Of a stretch of DNA of 50,445 nucleotides, positions 18,351 to 24,979 are shown piece by piece. Below the pieces are notes generated by a model. It saw only the letters and a program-made list of their open reading frames with translations, did no database searches and was not told the origin of the DNA. Made by a program: the position numbers and the translations under genes. How positions within the stretch are numbered: position 1 is the stretch's first letter; every line of letters starts with the position of its first letter. The DNA lies in the NCBI GenBank assembly GCA_903970445.1, contig CAJCIP010000027.1:1-50445 (forward strand), read 5' to 3'. This DNA is from Verrucomicrobia bacterium Tous-C9LFEB (lineage in GTDB: Bacteria > Acidobacteriota > Terriglobia > Terriglobales > Acidobacteriaceae).

Positions 18351-19169
18351 ATGATTCGAAATCTCGCCTCCTCGGTCGGCATTGTAGCGCTTTCGCTTGT
18401 GTGCTCGTCCACCACTCCGGCGCAAAGCACCCCAGCCGAGCTTCAGACCGCCCTGAAAGACAAGCCGTTGTTCCTCCGCGGGATGTGGGCAGAGCGGAAA
18501 CTGACCTTCGCCGCCGACGGAACCCTAACGCAGACCTACACGCAGGCCCCGTTCACAGAATCTGGCGTGAATGTACGCAGCGTGAAGCAGAAGAAGGACC
18601 GTATCGAAATCAGCTGCGAGCGCGTTGGTCTGACTTTCGACGCCAAAGGTCTCATGAAACGCATAGCGCTGAATGGTCTGAAGATCGAGGTAATCGCTCC
18701 TCCAGGAAGTGACCTGACTCAGGCGCGCGAACACATTTTCGCCAATGATCTATCGGAGCTCTACCCACAGCTTCCCAGCTATTGGAGACCGTATGTCAAA
18801 CAACATCTTTTAATCTCTGATCCTCAGACGCCTGCAAACCCTAACGCCGCTAAACCTCCTGCAACGGTGATAAGCCAAGCTCCCAAGCATATTGGTGCTA
18901 CTGTCAAACCGCCGGTTGTCATCTCCCAGGTTGATCCGGCGTTTTCGCCCGCAGCGCGCGCGGAGCATTTCTCCGGATTTGTAACTATCTACCTGTGGGT
19001 CAACGAGGATGGCGCTCCTTCGCACTTCCAAATCGCAAAGCCCGCAGGCTTAGGACTGGACGAACAAGCACTGGCGGCCGTCGCGCAATACAAATTTCGA
19101 CCGGCCACTCAGGATGGCAAGCCAGTAAAGGTCGATCTCTACATCGACGTCAACTTCCAGATGTTCTGA
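18351..19169 (+). CDS. Secreted protein with C-terminal TonB domain
   Basis: 272 residues. The N-terminus MIRNLASSVGIVALSLVCSS looks like a cleavable signal peptide (after TPAQS) rather than the uncleaved anchor of classical TonB. A middle domain of about 130 residues (KPLFLRGMWAERKLTFAADG onward) is unassigned. A Pro-rich linker leads to a TonB/TolA-like C-terminal domain (VDPAFSPAARAEHFSGFVTI, then VAQYKFRPATQDGKPV), the part that normally contacts the TonB box of outer-membrane receptors. Such periplasmic TonB-C proteins are frequent in Acidobacteria; some may act in signalling or as partners for receptors rather than as energy transducers. Confidence 0.85.
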   Translation: MIRNLASSVGIVALSLVCSSTTPAQSTPAELQTALKDKPLFLRGMWAERKLTFAADGTLTQTYTQAPFTESGVNVRSVKQKKDRIEISCERVGLTFDAKGLMKRIALNGLKIEVIAPPGSDLTQAREHIFANDLSELYPQLPSYWRPYVKQHLLISDPQTPANPNAAKPPATVISQAPKHIGATVKPPVVISQVDPAFSPAARAEHFSGFVTIYLWVNEDGAPSHFQIAKPAGLGLDEQALAAVAQYKFRPATQDGKPVKVDLYIDVNFQMF

Positions 19170-19275
19170 GCGCGCCGAGTGCCGGGTGACCCATATCTGA
19201 ATGACCCAAAGCCGGGTCCCGGGTGCGCCAGATCTCGCCGGGTGCCCACATCTCGCTTCTGAGATGTGGGTTCGC
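19170..19275. repeat. Repeat-rich stretch with CCCACATCTC hairpin (copy 1)
   Basis: After the TonB-domain gene comes a series of CGGGTG-led segments (GGGTGACCC, GGGTCCCGGGTGCGCC, GGGTGCCC). The last carries a perfect 10-bp stem, CCCACATCTC (19245-19254), loop GCTTCT, GAGATGTGGG (19261-19270). The same hairpin recurs at 22457 and 22714. No gene is seen in 19170-19671; it holds only repeats and one promoter-like sequence. Confidence 0.75.
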
Positions 19276-19314
19276 AGGCAGGAACATTCCACCCATGAAC
19301 TTTGACAGGCGACG

Positions 19315-19357
19315 CGCTGCCACCCGAAAACCGTTCCGGGCACACAGAGACGCAGGC
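19315..19357 (-). repeat. 43-bp leader element, copy 2
   Basis: Exact copy of the 43-bp rplM leader segment at 18215-18257, in the same orientation. The bases on the promoter side (GCGCGAG, then AT-rich -10) are also conserved with small changes. Downstream on the minus strand there is no gene before the antisense of the TonB-domain gene. Confidence 0.8.
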
Positions 19358-19372
19358 ACCGCGCGAGCTGAT

Positions 19373-19402
19373 AGATTAGGTGAATTTCTGCCTTGCGGTC
19401 CA
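19373..19402 (-). promoter_or_regulatory. Promoter-like sequence in front of leader copy 2
   Basis: On the minus strand TGGACC (19402-19397), 18-nt spacer, TAATCT (19378-19373), matching the arrangement of the rplM promoter base for base in spacing. A transcript from here would run through leader copy 2 and the CCCACATCTC hairpin and become antisense to the 3' end of the TonB-domain gene. Confidence 0.5.
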
Positions 19403-19432
19403 TGAATCGCCGCGCGACTCCCACTTTCTTAG

Positions 19433-19501
19433 TTGTCATCCTCCCGAATTCTTGATTGTCAACCTTCCGAATTCTTCGTTGTCATCCTTCCGCGTAGCGG
19501 G
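19433..19501. repeat. Three tandem 23-bp units
   Basis: Units at 19433-19455, 19456-19478 and 19479-19501 all begin TTGTCA(T/A)CCT(C/T)CCG; the first two continue AATTCTT and the third diverges to CGTAGCGGG. This is a degenerate tandem array in the spacer between the TonB-domain gene and the outer-membrane protein gene. Confidence 0.7.
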
Positions 19502-19548
19502 AGGATCTGCTTCTAGTCAAGTGACGCCACCACCGCGTACCACCACCC

Positions 19549-19619
19549 CGTCATCTCGACCGAAGGCGAAGCCGAAGTGGAGAGACCCCCGTATTTGCGG
19601 TCGCGAGTGCTGAAGCACG
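19549..19619. repeat. Dispersed GTCATCTCGACC repeat, copy 1
   Basis: Begins CGTCATCTCGACCGAAG, then a variable part, then GTGGAGAGACCCCC and GTATTTGC, with the tail GTCGCGAGTGCTGAAGCACG shared with the copy at 32659. It ends about 50 nt from the 3' end of the outer-membrane protein gene. Five other copies are in this window. Confidence 0.85.
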
Positions 19620-19671
19620 AGCGTGTCCTGACCACGGCCAGTATGTTGTGAACCCAGCCCTGGGGCTTCGC

Positions 19672-20328
19672 TCAACGAACCATGACGCGGTCCGATCCAA
19701 ACCTGTACACAACCCCAAGCGTAAAAGGCTTCGAGTAAAGATGGCCTGATTCAGTCACAGGCGTCGAGTAACGCTGAAGCTGGCCGTCAACCTTCAGCCG
19801 CAGGTGTTCGGAAAAGGGAATGTCCAGCCCTCCACCCAGGGACAGGATGTTGGAATAAGTCTGGAAATACAAAAAGTCTCCAGCGGGATTGAGCCGGCCA
19901 TGGTTGTAGTTGATCTCGCCGCGCCCAAAGAGAACGTCCCCATAGGGCTCAAAGCGGCGATAGGCCCTCACCAGCTTCAAACCTGCCAGGATGTTCTTCT
20001 GGCTGTCCACTCCACCCTTGTCGAACGCGTACGTCCCTCGCAGCTCAAACGACGGCTGCAGCGAGAAGTACGAACCGGAGCCAAGATCAGCTCCGGCCGT
20101 AATCCCTAGATTGCGCCCAGAGTCCAGCCCGGTGTAGGTACCCGTGACGCCGCCAAAAGCTGACGCATGAAGACGCTGCGTCGCCGTGGGGTCAGCCTGC
20201 GCATACATGTGGGATGCAAAGGCTAATGCAAGAACCAGAACCAGGAGCCGTTGAAACACTGAGTCCTGTGTCCTCTCCCTTGGCTTGCCTGCGCTCGCCT
20301 GCGCGAAACGTTTGGTAAGGTCTCTCAT
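19672..20328 (-). CDS. Outer-membrane beta-barrel protein (porin/OmpA-like)
   Basis: 218 residues. A signal peptide (RLLVLVLALAFASHMYAQ, residues about 27-44) is followed by alternating beta-strand sequence: ASAFGGVTGTYTGL, NLGITAGADLGS, LQPSFELRGTYAF, FEPYGDVLFGRGEINYN, and a last strand PFTLGVVYRFGSDRVMVR. The size suits an eight-stranded barrel. The ATG at 20328 comes one nt after the TGA of the upstream lipoprotein gene, so the pair is an operon. Function is unknown; typical annotation would be outer membrane beta-barrel protein. Confidence 0.8.
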   Translation of the reverse strand: MRDLTKRFAQASAGKPRERTQDSVFQRLLVLVLALAFASHMYAQADPTATQRLHASAFGGVTGTYTGLDSGRNLGITAGADLGSGSYFSLQPSFELRGTYAFDKGGVDSQKNILAGLKLVRAYRRFEPYGDVLFGRGEINYNHGRLNPAGDFLYFQTYSNILSLGGGLDIPFSEHLRLKVDGQLQRYSTPVTESGHLYSKPFTLGVVYRFGSDRVMVR

Positions 20329-20329
20329 C

Positions 20330-21505
20330 TCAGCGCTTCACCGCAATACCCATGCCACCTGGAACGCTCCCGGTAGGGGCAGAGCTATATGGCTTCAAAG
20401 CCCCGTCAGTGCCAATGGCGTAAATATCGACCATGTTCGTCTGCTCATTCGACACATAGGCAAGCTGTCCGGATGGGTCCATCAGGATTTGCCAGGGTTG
20501 ACCAGGGTCGGAAATCGTCGGCACCCCCATTGGAGTCAGGCTACCGTCAGCCGGATTGATGTTGAACTGGGCAATCGTTCCCGACCTTCGATTTACCACG
20601 TAGGCGAAGCGCGACTGCGTATCGATAGCTACAGATGTAGGCGACCGATCTGAACCTAGGAAGAATTGGCTTGTTGGACTGAGAAGACCTGTTGTCTGAT
20701 TGATCGCAAGAACAAAAACCAAGCTATCGGCCTCATCGGGGACATAGGCGAAACGGCCACTCGGGTCAATGGCCAGCGTAAAAGGAAAGCCAAAACTGCG
20801 AATCTCGCCTGCTCCAATCGGAGTCAGGACCCCCGTATTCTGCTCGATGGTAAACATCGAGAGCGAACCCTCGTAGTTGCTGGTATAGACGAACCGGCCT
20901 GTGGGATCGACGGTCACTCCGCCGGGACCCGAACCTGGAAACGTGCCTGCGTGAACGGAAGCTGGACTAGTCGGGTGCAAAAGGCCACTGCTATCGATAG
21001 TGAACATCGACACGCTATTGTCGTTCGTGTTGGCTGTGTAAACGAACCGCCCTTTAGGGTCTGCCGCAATAAATTGGGGAAGTTCGCCCGAAGGGACAGT
21101 TGCCGGCGACGTGGGCGTGAGTAATCCATTCGCCAGATTAATGGCGAACATGGAAACGGTGTTATCCCGTGCATTCGGCACATAGACATATCGCCCGGAC
21201 GGGTCGACCACAAGGCTCTCGATATCGAAGTCAGCCGGTTGTGTCTCCGGTACTGTCGGCGTCCAGGTTCCGGAGGATGACACCCTGTACATCGATATAG
21301 AACTGCCGAATGCATTCGAGACATACGCAAAGCTGAGCTTGGACGTGGGTGCGGGCGGGGAGATAGGCAAAATGGCAGAGTTAAACGGTTCTTTGAGAGT
21401 AGTGCATGCCACTAGACAGAGAGACACCCAGGTAAACGACAAGCAAAGGAACGATTCCTTGCTTTTACGAAATAAGAGCATCGAGGGAGATGCAGTAGTT
21501 TTCAT
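20330..21505 (-). CDS. Beta-propeller lipoprotein, lactonase/YncE-like
   Basis: 391 residues, periplasm-facing lipoprotein: hydrophobic leader then LVAC lipobox (Cys about 34). The rest is a seven-bladed propeller built from repeats of the form 'DPSGRYVYVPNARDNTVSMF', 'DPKGRFVYTANTNDNSVSMF', 'DPTGRFVYTSNYEGSLSMF', 'DPSGRFAYVPDEADSLV', 'DTQSRFAYVVNRRSGTIAQF' and 'DPSGQLAYVSNEQTNMVDIY'. This is the 6-phosphogluconolactonase-like/YncE fold; secreted members in Acidobacteria are seldom true lactonases and may bind ligands. It is translated just ahead of the outer-membrane barrel gene. Confidence 0.85.
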   Translation of the reverse strand: MKTTASPSMLLFRKSKESFLCLSFTWVSLCLVACTTLKEPFNSAILPISPPAPTSKLSFAYVSNAFGSSISMYRVSSSGTWTPTVPETQPADFDIESLVVDPSGRYVYVPNARDNTVSMFAINLANGLLTPTSPATVPSGELPQFIAADPKGRFVYTANTNDNSVSMFTIDSSGLLHPTSPASVHAGTFPGSGPGGVTVDPTGRFVYTSNYEGSLSMFTIEQNTGVLTPIGAGEIRSFGFPFTLAIDPSGRFAYVPDEADSLVFVLAINQTTGLLSPTSQFFLGSDRSPTSVAIDTQSRFAYVVNRRSGTIAQFNINPADGSLTPMGVPTISDPGQPWQILMDPSGQLAYVSNEQTNMVDIYAIGTDGALKPYSSAPTGSVPGGMGIAVKR

Positions 21506-21539
21506 GGCCCGGGCTATCTTACTTTAATGAGTGAAATAC

Positions 21540-21944
21540 TTACCTCGAGTCAGGACTGCTCGATGGGTTCTTCAAAAATTCACCGATAACTTCAAAGCGC
21601 TCCGTTGATCCGTCCGGATAAGTCAGCTCGTACTGCCGCGCCGAATGAAACGGCTTTTTATGATCGTTCTTGATAAGTAGCGCCTTGTATGTACCAAGCG
21701 CTGGCATACTGAACCCTTCCTTATCTTTCGTATCAAGAACTGAAGCTAGTTCAAGAATCTGCTTACCGTCATCTACGCGTAGGTGAAGGTTCTTACCACA
21801 TATGGATTCGCCATTCAGCACTGTACAGTCATGCTGTAGAAAAGCGCCAACAACGCGCAGATCGGTTCCAGCTGCCGGAGCGGTAGTTTGTGCTCTTGCG
21901 ACTGAGAATAGTGCAATAAAAAAACATACGAATACAACTCGCAT
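21540..21944 (-). CDS. Small secreted protein of unknown function
   Basis: 134 residues from ATG 21944 with GGGGAG seven nt upstream. Signal peptide MRVVFVCFFIALFSVARAQ. The mature part has two cysteines (HDCTVLNGESIC) likely to form a disulphide, then beta-rich sequence (LHLRVDDGKQILELAS, GTYKALLIKNDHKK, SARQYELTYPDGSTERFEVIG). I do not recognise the family. Its promoter region carries a striking hairpin and a 16-bp palindrome. Confidence 0.75.
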   Translation of the reverse strand: MRVVFVCFFIALFSVARAQTTAPAAGTDLRVVGAFLQHDCTVLNGESICGKNLHLRVDDGKQILELASVLDTKDKEGFSMPALGTYKALLIKNDHKKPFHSARQYELTYPDGSTERFEVIGEFLKNPSSSPDSR

Positions 21945-21959
21945 AGCAGCGCTCCCCTT

Positions 21960-22009
21960 CCTCCTTAGCTCACATCGAGCTAAGGAGGATTTTGATAAAC
22001 CGGTTTATC
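21960..22009. promoter_or_regulatory. Perfect hairpin and 16-bp palindrome upstream of the 134-aa secreted protein
   Basis: A perfect 12-bp inverted repeat CCTCCTTAGCTC (21960-21971), 5-nt loop, GAGCTAAGGAGG (21977-21988) lies 16 nt before the start codon of the minus-strand gene. Next to it is the palindrome GATAAACCGGTTTATC (21994-22009). The palindrome looks like a dimeric-repressor operator. The hairpin could be the terminator of the upstream small gene or a translational control element; on the minus strand its 3' arm contains AAGGAGG. Confidence 0.6.
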
Positions 22010-22110
22010 GGACTGGATGAAAGAGAAAAGTACCGTACACATTATCTTGGTAGATATCGAATTCTGTCGGTGCGGTATATTCGTAACTCCTCGGACACTC
22101 ACTGAGCCGT

Positions 22111-22293
22111 TTAGCGTTGTCCCAGCGTGACGCTAGCTCCCGTTTGGTTGCTGCCACCATTTTGAACGCTTACATTATCGATGTTCAGCGTCAGGTTTCC
22201 AGAACCAATCTGTGCTTGTAAGGATTGTTGACCAAAGAGCAAGGTTGCGAAAGCGAGAAGGGGCAATGGTGCACGGGTACGACAGAGGCGCAT
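22111..22293 (-). CDS. Small secreted protein (60 aa)
   Basis: 60 residues from ATG 22293 with AGGAG six nt upstream. A signal peptide (LPLLAFATLLFGQQSLQAQ) leaves a mature peptide of about 32 residues, IGSGNLTLNIDNVSVQNGG and a short Thr/Gly tail, rich in Asn, Ser and Gly with beta propensity. Good signal peptide, ribosome-binding site and promoter make it a real gene, though I know no family. Confidence 0.65.
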   Translation of the reverse strand: MRLCRTRAPLPLLAFATLLFGQQSLQAQIGSGNLTLNIDNVSVQNGGSNQTGASVTLGQR

Positions 22294-22379
22294 AAATCTC
22301 CTGTAATGAGCTCGGCGAGCATTAGGTTGTTGACCGCAATTTTTGAGTTGTGTCGTAATGCGTAATTTGTTGTGGCGAA

Positions 22380-22409
22380 AACGTAGCCGTTTAGCTCGCG
22401 CATTGTCAA
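22380..22409 (-). promoter_or_regulatory. Promoter of the 60-aa secreted protein
   Basis: On the minus strand TTGACA (22409-22404), 18-nt spacer, TACGTT (22385-22380). It is followed by an A/T-rich leader of about 80 nt to the ATG at 22293. The -35 box is a perfect consensus. Confidence 0.6.
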
Positions 22410-22451
22410 TGACGAATTTGATTTATTTTCGGGGGTAGGCCATTCCGGCCA

Positions 22452-22813
22452 GGTGCCCCACATCTCGCTTCTGAGATGTGGGTTCGCAGGATGTCCACGG
22501 AAGGCGGTAGCTCATCCATGAATAAACCCAGCTGCGCGCGAGAGCGGGGAACCCGGGTGCTCGGTTCATGACAACACGATCATCATGAGTGGGATGACGA
22601 TGCTAGCCCGCACCAACGCCGGGTGCCCCATTCATGCGCAGCCTCATCGTGCATGAGTGGGAATGTCAGGTGCCAATCAGGAGAGGGTGTGAAAACCTTG
22701 TCAAGCCGGGTGCCCCACATCTCGTTTTTGAGATGTGGGTTTGCAGGATTTCCATGAAAGGTGATGGCTCATCCATGAATAGACCCGTTACGCACGAGCG
22801 GGGAACTGGATGC
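22452..22813. repeat. About 105-bp imperfect direct duplication carrying the CCCACATCTC hairpin (copies 2 and 3)
   Basis: 22452-22560 and 22709-22813 share the order GGTGCCCCACATCTC, hairpin partner GAGATGTGGG, TTYGCAGGAT, GGCTCATCCATGAATA, GCGGGGAAC, TGC. The hairpin stems are 22457-22466/22473-22482 and 22714-22723/22730-22739. Between them are two further CGGGTGC-led units with CATTCATGC/GCATGAGTG pairing (22627-22661). GAAAACCTTGTCAAGCC occurs at 22691 and again at 22813. No gene is found in 22294-23481 apart from the possible short transcript at 22.9 kb. Confidence 0.75.
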
Positions 22814-22891
22814 GAAAACCTTGTCAAGCCCTTTGGCATCCCCAAAACCACGCAACCCCAACAAAACGCACGAGATAAAACTTCAAAAAAG

Positions 22892-22980
22892 TTGACATAG
22901 TTATTCGCTCCTGTTCCGTAGAATAGAAATAGACGCAAATTCAGGCTGCCGTTGGCGCAACATCGCCCGGCAGCTTTTTA
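22892..22980 (+). ncRNA. Possible short transcript: promoter-like boxes followed at once by a strong terminator
   Basis: TTGACA (22892-22897) and TAGAAT (22919-22924) are 21 nt apart, longer than ideal. About 20 nt later comes a two-part stem: GCTGCCG (22945-22951) with CGGCAGC (22968-22974), inner GGCG (22954-22957) with CGCC (22964-22967), and then TTTTT. A transcript would be only about 45-50 nt. It might be a small RNA or a terminated leader of the Cys/His-rich gene at 23482. Confidence 0.4.
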
Positions 22981-22984
22981 CTTT

Positions 22985-23445
22985 GGCCTAATGCTGTCGC
23001 ATCTGAGCGCCAAAGGCGCGACTCATTTCAGCCCAGGGCGAAACGCATTGCAGCCGTGGGTACTCATCACCGCATGGGACAGCGCCAACGGCGCGGCCTA
23101 TACCAGCATGGGGCGAAGCCCCATGTAGACAGCCCACAGATGACTGAGGGCTGAAGGCCCGACCTTTGCTCAGAGGGTGCCGAGGCTTCAGCCTTCACCC
23201 CAGACTCGCCTTATTAGGGTCACGGCTTCAGAGCCTGTCCTGAGCGCAGCCGAAGGATGACGTTCTGACATGCGATCGTCGCGGCTTCAGGCGCTTGGGC
23301 GAGCCTTATCACCCTGCAGAGCAAGCTTGGAAGGGGCATGGCTTCTGAACCTGTCCTGAGCGCAGTCGAACGGATGCCATTCATGCCAGCAAAATCTCGC
23401 GGCTTTAGCCGCTGAGGTAAGCCCGGCCATGTCAATCCGAGCCAC
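22985..23445. repeat. Mosaic of REP-like hairpin units upstream of the Cys/His-rich gene
   Basis: The stretch is built from small units: CGCCAAAGGCGCGAC, CGCCAACGGCGCGGCCTATA, CATGGGGCGAAGCCCCATG (a perfect hairpin at 23106-23124), GGGCTGAAGGCCCGACC, GAGGCTTCAGCC, and two copies of CCTGTCCTGAGCGCAG (23233, 23350). Similar units are at 38386-38480 and in the rplM-rpsI spacer. I see no coding sequence here. Confidence 0.65.
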
Positions 23446-23481
23446 AAACAAACAGAACACCCCCAATTAAAAGGAACCACT

Positions 23482-24309
23482 ATGCCCGAACCAACCAAAC
23501 GCTTCCAATGCCGACACATCTTCACCGACGGGCGCCGCTGCGGCAGCCCATGCCTCCGCAAACCCGAAGGCCACGAAGACTTCTGCTACTACCACCACAC
23601 CTCGCGCCGGCCCGCGCCCTGCATCGGGCGCAGCCGCCGCCGGTCCACCACCTTCACGCTCCCGCTGCTCGAAGACCGCAGCGCCGTCCAGCACAGCATC
23701 AGCCAGGTTCTCCAGAAACTAGCGCAAAATGAGCTAGACCCGCGCCGCGCCGGCCTCCTGCTCTACGGCCTGCAGATCGCCAGCATCAACCTTCCACCCC
23801 AAAAGCGAGCCGAGCCCGAAAAGGAAGCCACCACCGTCGAAGAAATCACCACCGACCCGGCTCACGGCACCCTCGCCGTCGACGCCGAACTGGTCGTGCC
23901 CGAAGAAAAGAAAGGCACCGCTACCCTACTATTGGAGAAATTCGAGCGTCAGGATGCGCTCAAGGCCGCCCAACGCATCCTCCTGGAAGAATCGGCGAAC
24001 AGCGTCCCAACCATTCGGGCCGTCGCCGACCCGGGCCACCGCAAGTCCACCGCTAACCCAAAACACTGCAAGACTTTGCGCACAAAAGTACGCCCGGTCG
24101 GCTCAGCGACCATCGAGCTGTTACTTCGTCGGCCAAGTCAGCTAGCTTGTAGCCGCCGCGAATCCAACCCCGACCAGAAGTATCAACACCCACCATCCCA
24201 CAACAATCGCGGCCGCCTGGCCCATGCTCTTGCGCGAGATGATGGCCGTGCCGATCACCAGCAGCGCCAGCGTCCACAGCCCGAAGATGTCGATCGACGT
24301 GAGCAGTGA
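23482..24309 (+). CDS. Cys/His-rich acidobacterial hypothetical protein
   Basis: 275 residues if read to the first stop, from ATG 23482 with AAGGA eight nt upstream. The N-terminus has closely spaced Cys/His (CRHIFTDGRRCGSPC, then FCYYHHTSRRP), a likely zinc-binding module. A helical part follows (AVQHSISQVLQKLAQNELDP, AGLLLYGLQIASINLP). From about residue 175 the composition becomes irregular, and the last 168 nt overlap the convergent Yip1-like gene, so the true end may lie earlier or a stop may have been lost. I recall the N-terminal pattern as widespread in Acidobacteriaceae without known function. Confidence 0.65.
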   Translation: MPEPTKRFQCRHIFTDGRRCGSPCLRKPEGHEDFCYYHHTSRRPAPCIGRSRRRSTTFTLPLLEDRSAVQHSISQVLQKLAQNELDPRRAGLLLYGLQIASINLPPQKRAEPEKEATTVEEITTDPAHGTLAVDAELVVPEEKKGTATLLLEKFERQDALKAAQRILLEESANSVPTIRAVADPGHRKSTANPKHCKTLRTKVRPVGSATIELLLRRPSQLACSRRESNPDQKYQHPPSHNNRGRLAHALARDDGRADHQQRQRPQPEDVDRREQ

Positions 24310-24882
24310 CTTGATCGCTGGAGATGCATCCGGCGTGTAGTAGGCGAGGTTGGTGCCGACAGGGTTGCGGATGTCGAAGTTCTCCGTGTTCACGCCCGCG
24401 TAGACAAAGATGATGTTCAACAACCCGACAAACAGCCGCGGCAGACTGGCGTACATCCACACCGCGAACATCTGGCCAAACGTAGTCTTCGCTCCCAGGC
24501 CGAAGTTGAAGCTCGCCCATAAAACCAGTGCGCCAATTGCTGTAAAGAACAGAATCAGCACCGGAAAGCAGAACGAGATCACCTTCGTCACAGTGGCGGA
24601 GATCTGCATCTGTTTCGCCCGCTGCTCAGGTGTGAGCGAGGCCATGCGCTCTTCGGACTTCGGACTGCGCTCAATCTCATGCTGCGCAACCGCATCGAAG
24701 CCGACCTTCTGGCTGATGGCAAACGTCGACCCGAAGGTGACGATAACCGCGAGCAGAAAGGGCAGCCACCAACTCGCGCTACGAAGAATGTCGGTAAACG
24801 TTTTGCTAGGTGCGAGGAACGTATCGACGACACGCTCGACTTCGGACAGCGGTTTACCTTCAGACACAAGAATGTCTTGCAT
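24142..24882 (-). CDS. Yip1-family multi-pass membrane protein
   Basis: 246 residues with a cytosolic N-terminus (MQDILVSEGKPLSEVERVVD) and five or so hydrophobic helices: WWLPFLLAVIVTFGSTFAI, VISFCFPVLILFFTAIGALV, FAVWMYASLPRLFVGLLNII, IFGLWTLALLVIGTAIIS, AAAIVVGWWVLILLVGVGFA. The layout and the FxxxLxxPxxxF-type start (VDTFLAPSKTFTDIL) fit the YIP1 domain. Function in bacteria is not known. Its 3' end overlaps that of the convergent Cys/His-rich gene. Confidence 0.8.
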   Translation of the reverse strand: MQDILVSEGKPLSEVERVVDTFLAPSKTFTDILRSASWWLPFLLAVIVTFGSTFAISQKVGFDAVAQHEIERSPKSEERMASLTPEQRAKQMQISATVTKVISFCFPVLILFFTAIGALVLWASFNFGLGAKTTFGQMFAVWMYASLPRLFVGLLNIIFVYAGVNTENFDIRNPVGTNLAYYTPDASPAIKSLLTSIDIFGLWTLALLVIGTAIISRKSMGQAAAIVVGWWVLILLVGVGFAAATS

Positions 24883-24979
24883 GAGCGAGACTCCTCAAAG
24901 CAGTTTGGGAAACTGACAGGAGTCTAACGCGGAACGTTGCGTCTTGCACCAGAGTTCTTGTAACGGCTCGGAGAGCCAG

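Noticed and set aside
22666-22938. 90-codon minus-strand frame in the repeat region
   Set aside because: It is made of repeat sequence (CCCACATCTC hairpin and flanks), so its codons are a by-product of the repeats.
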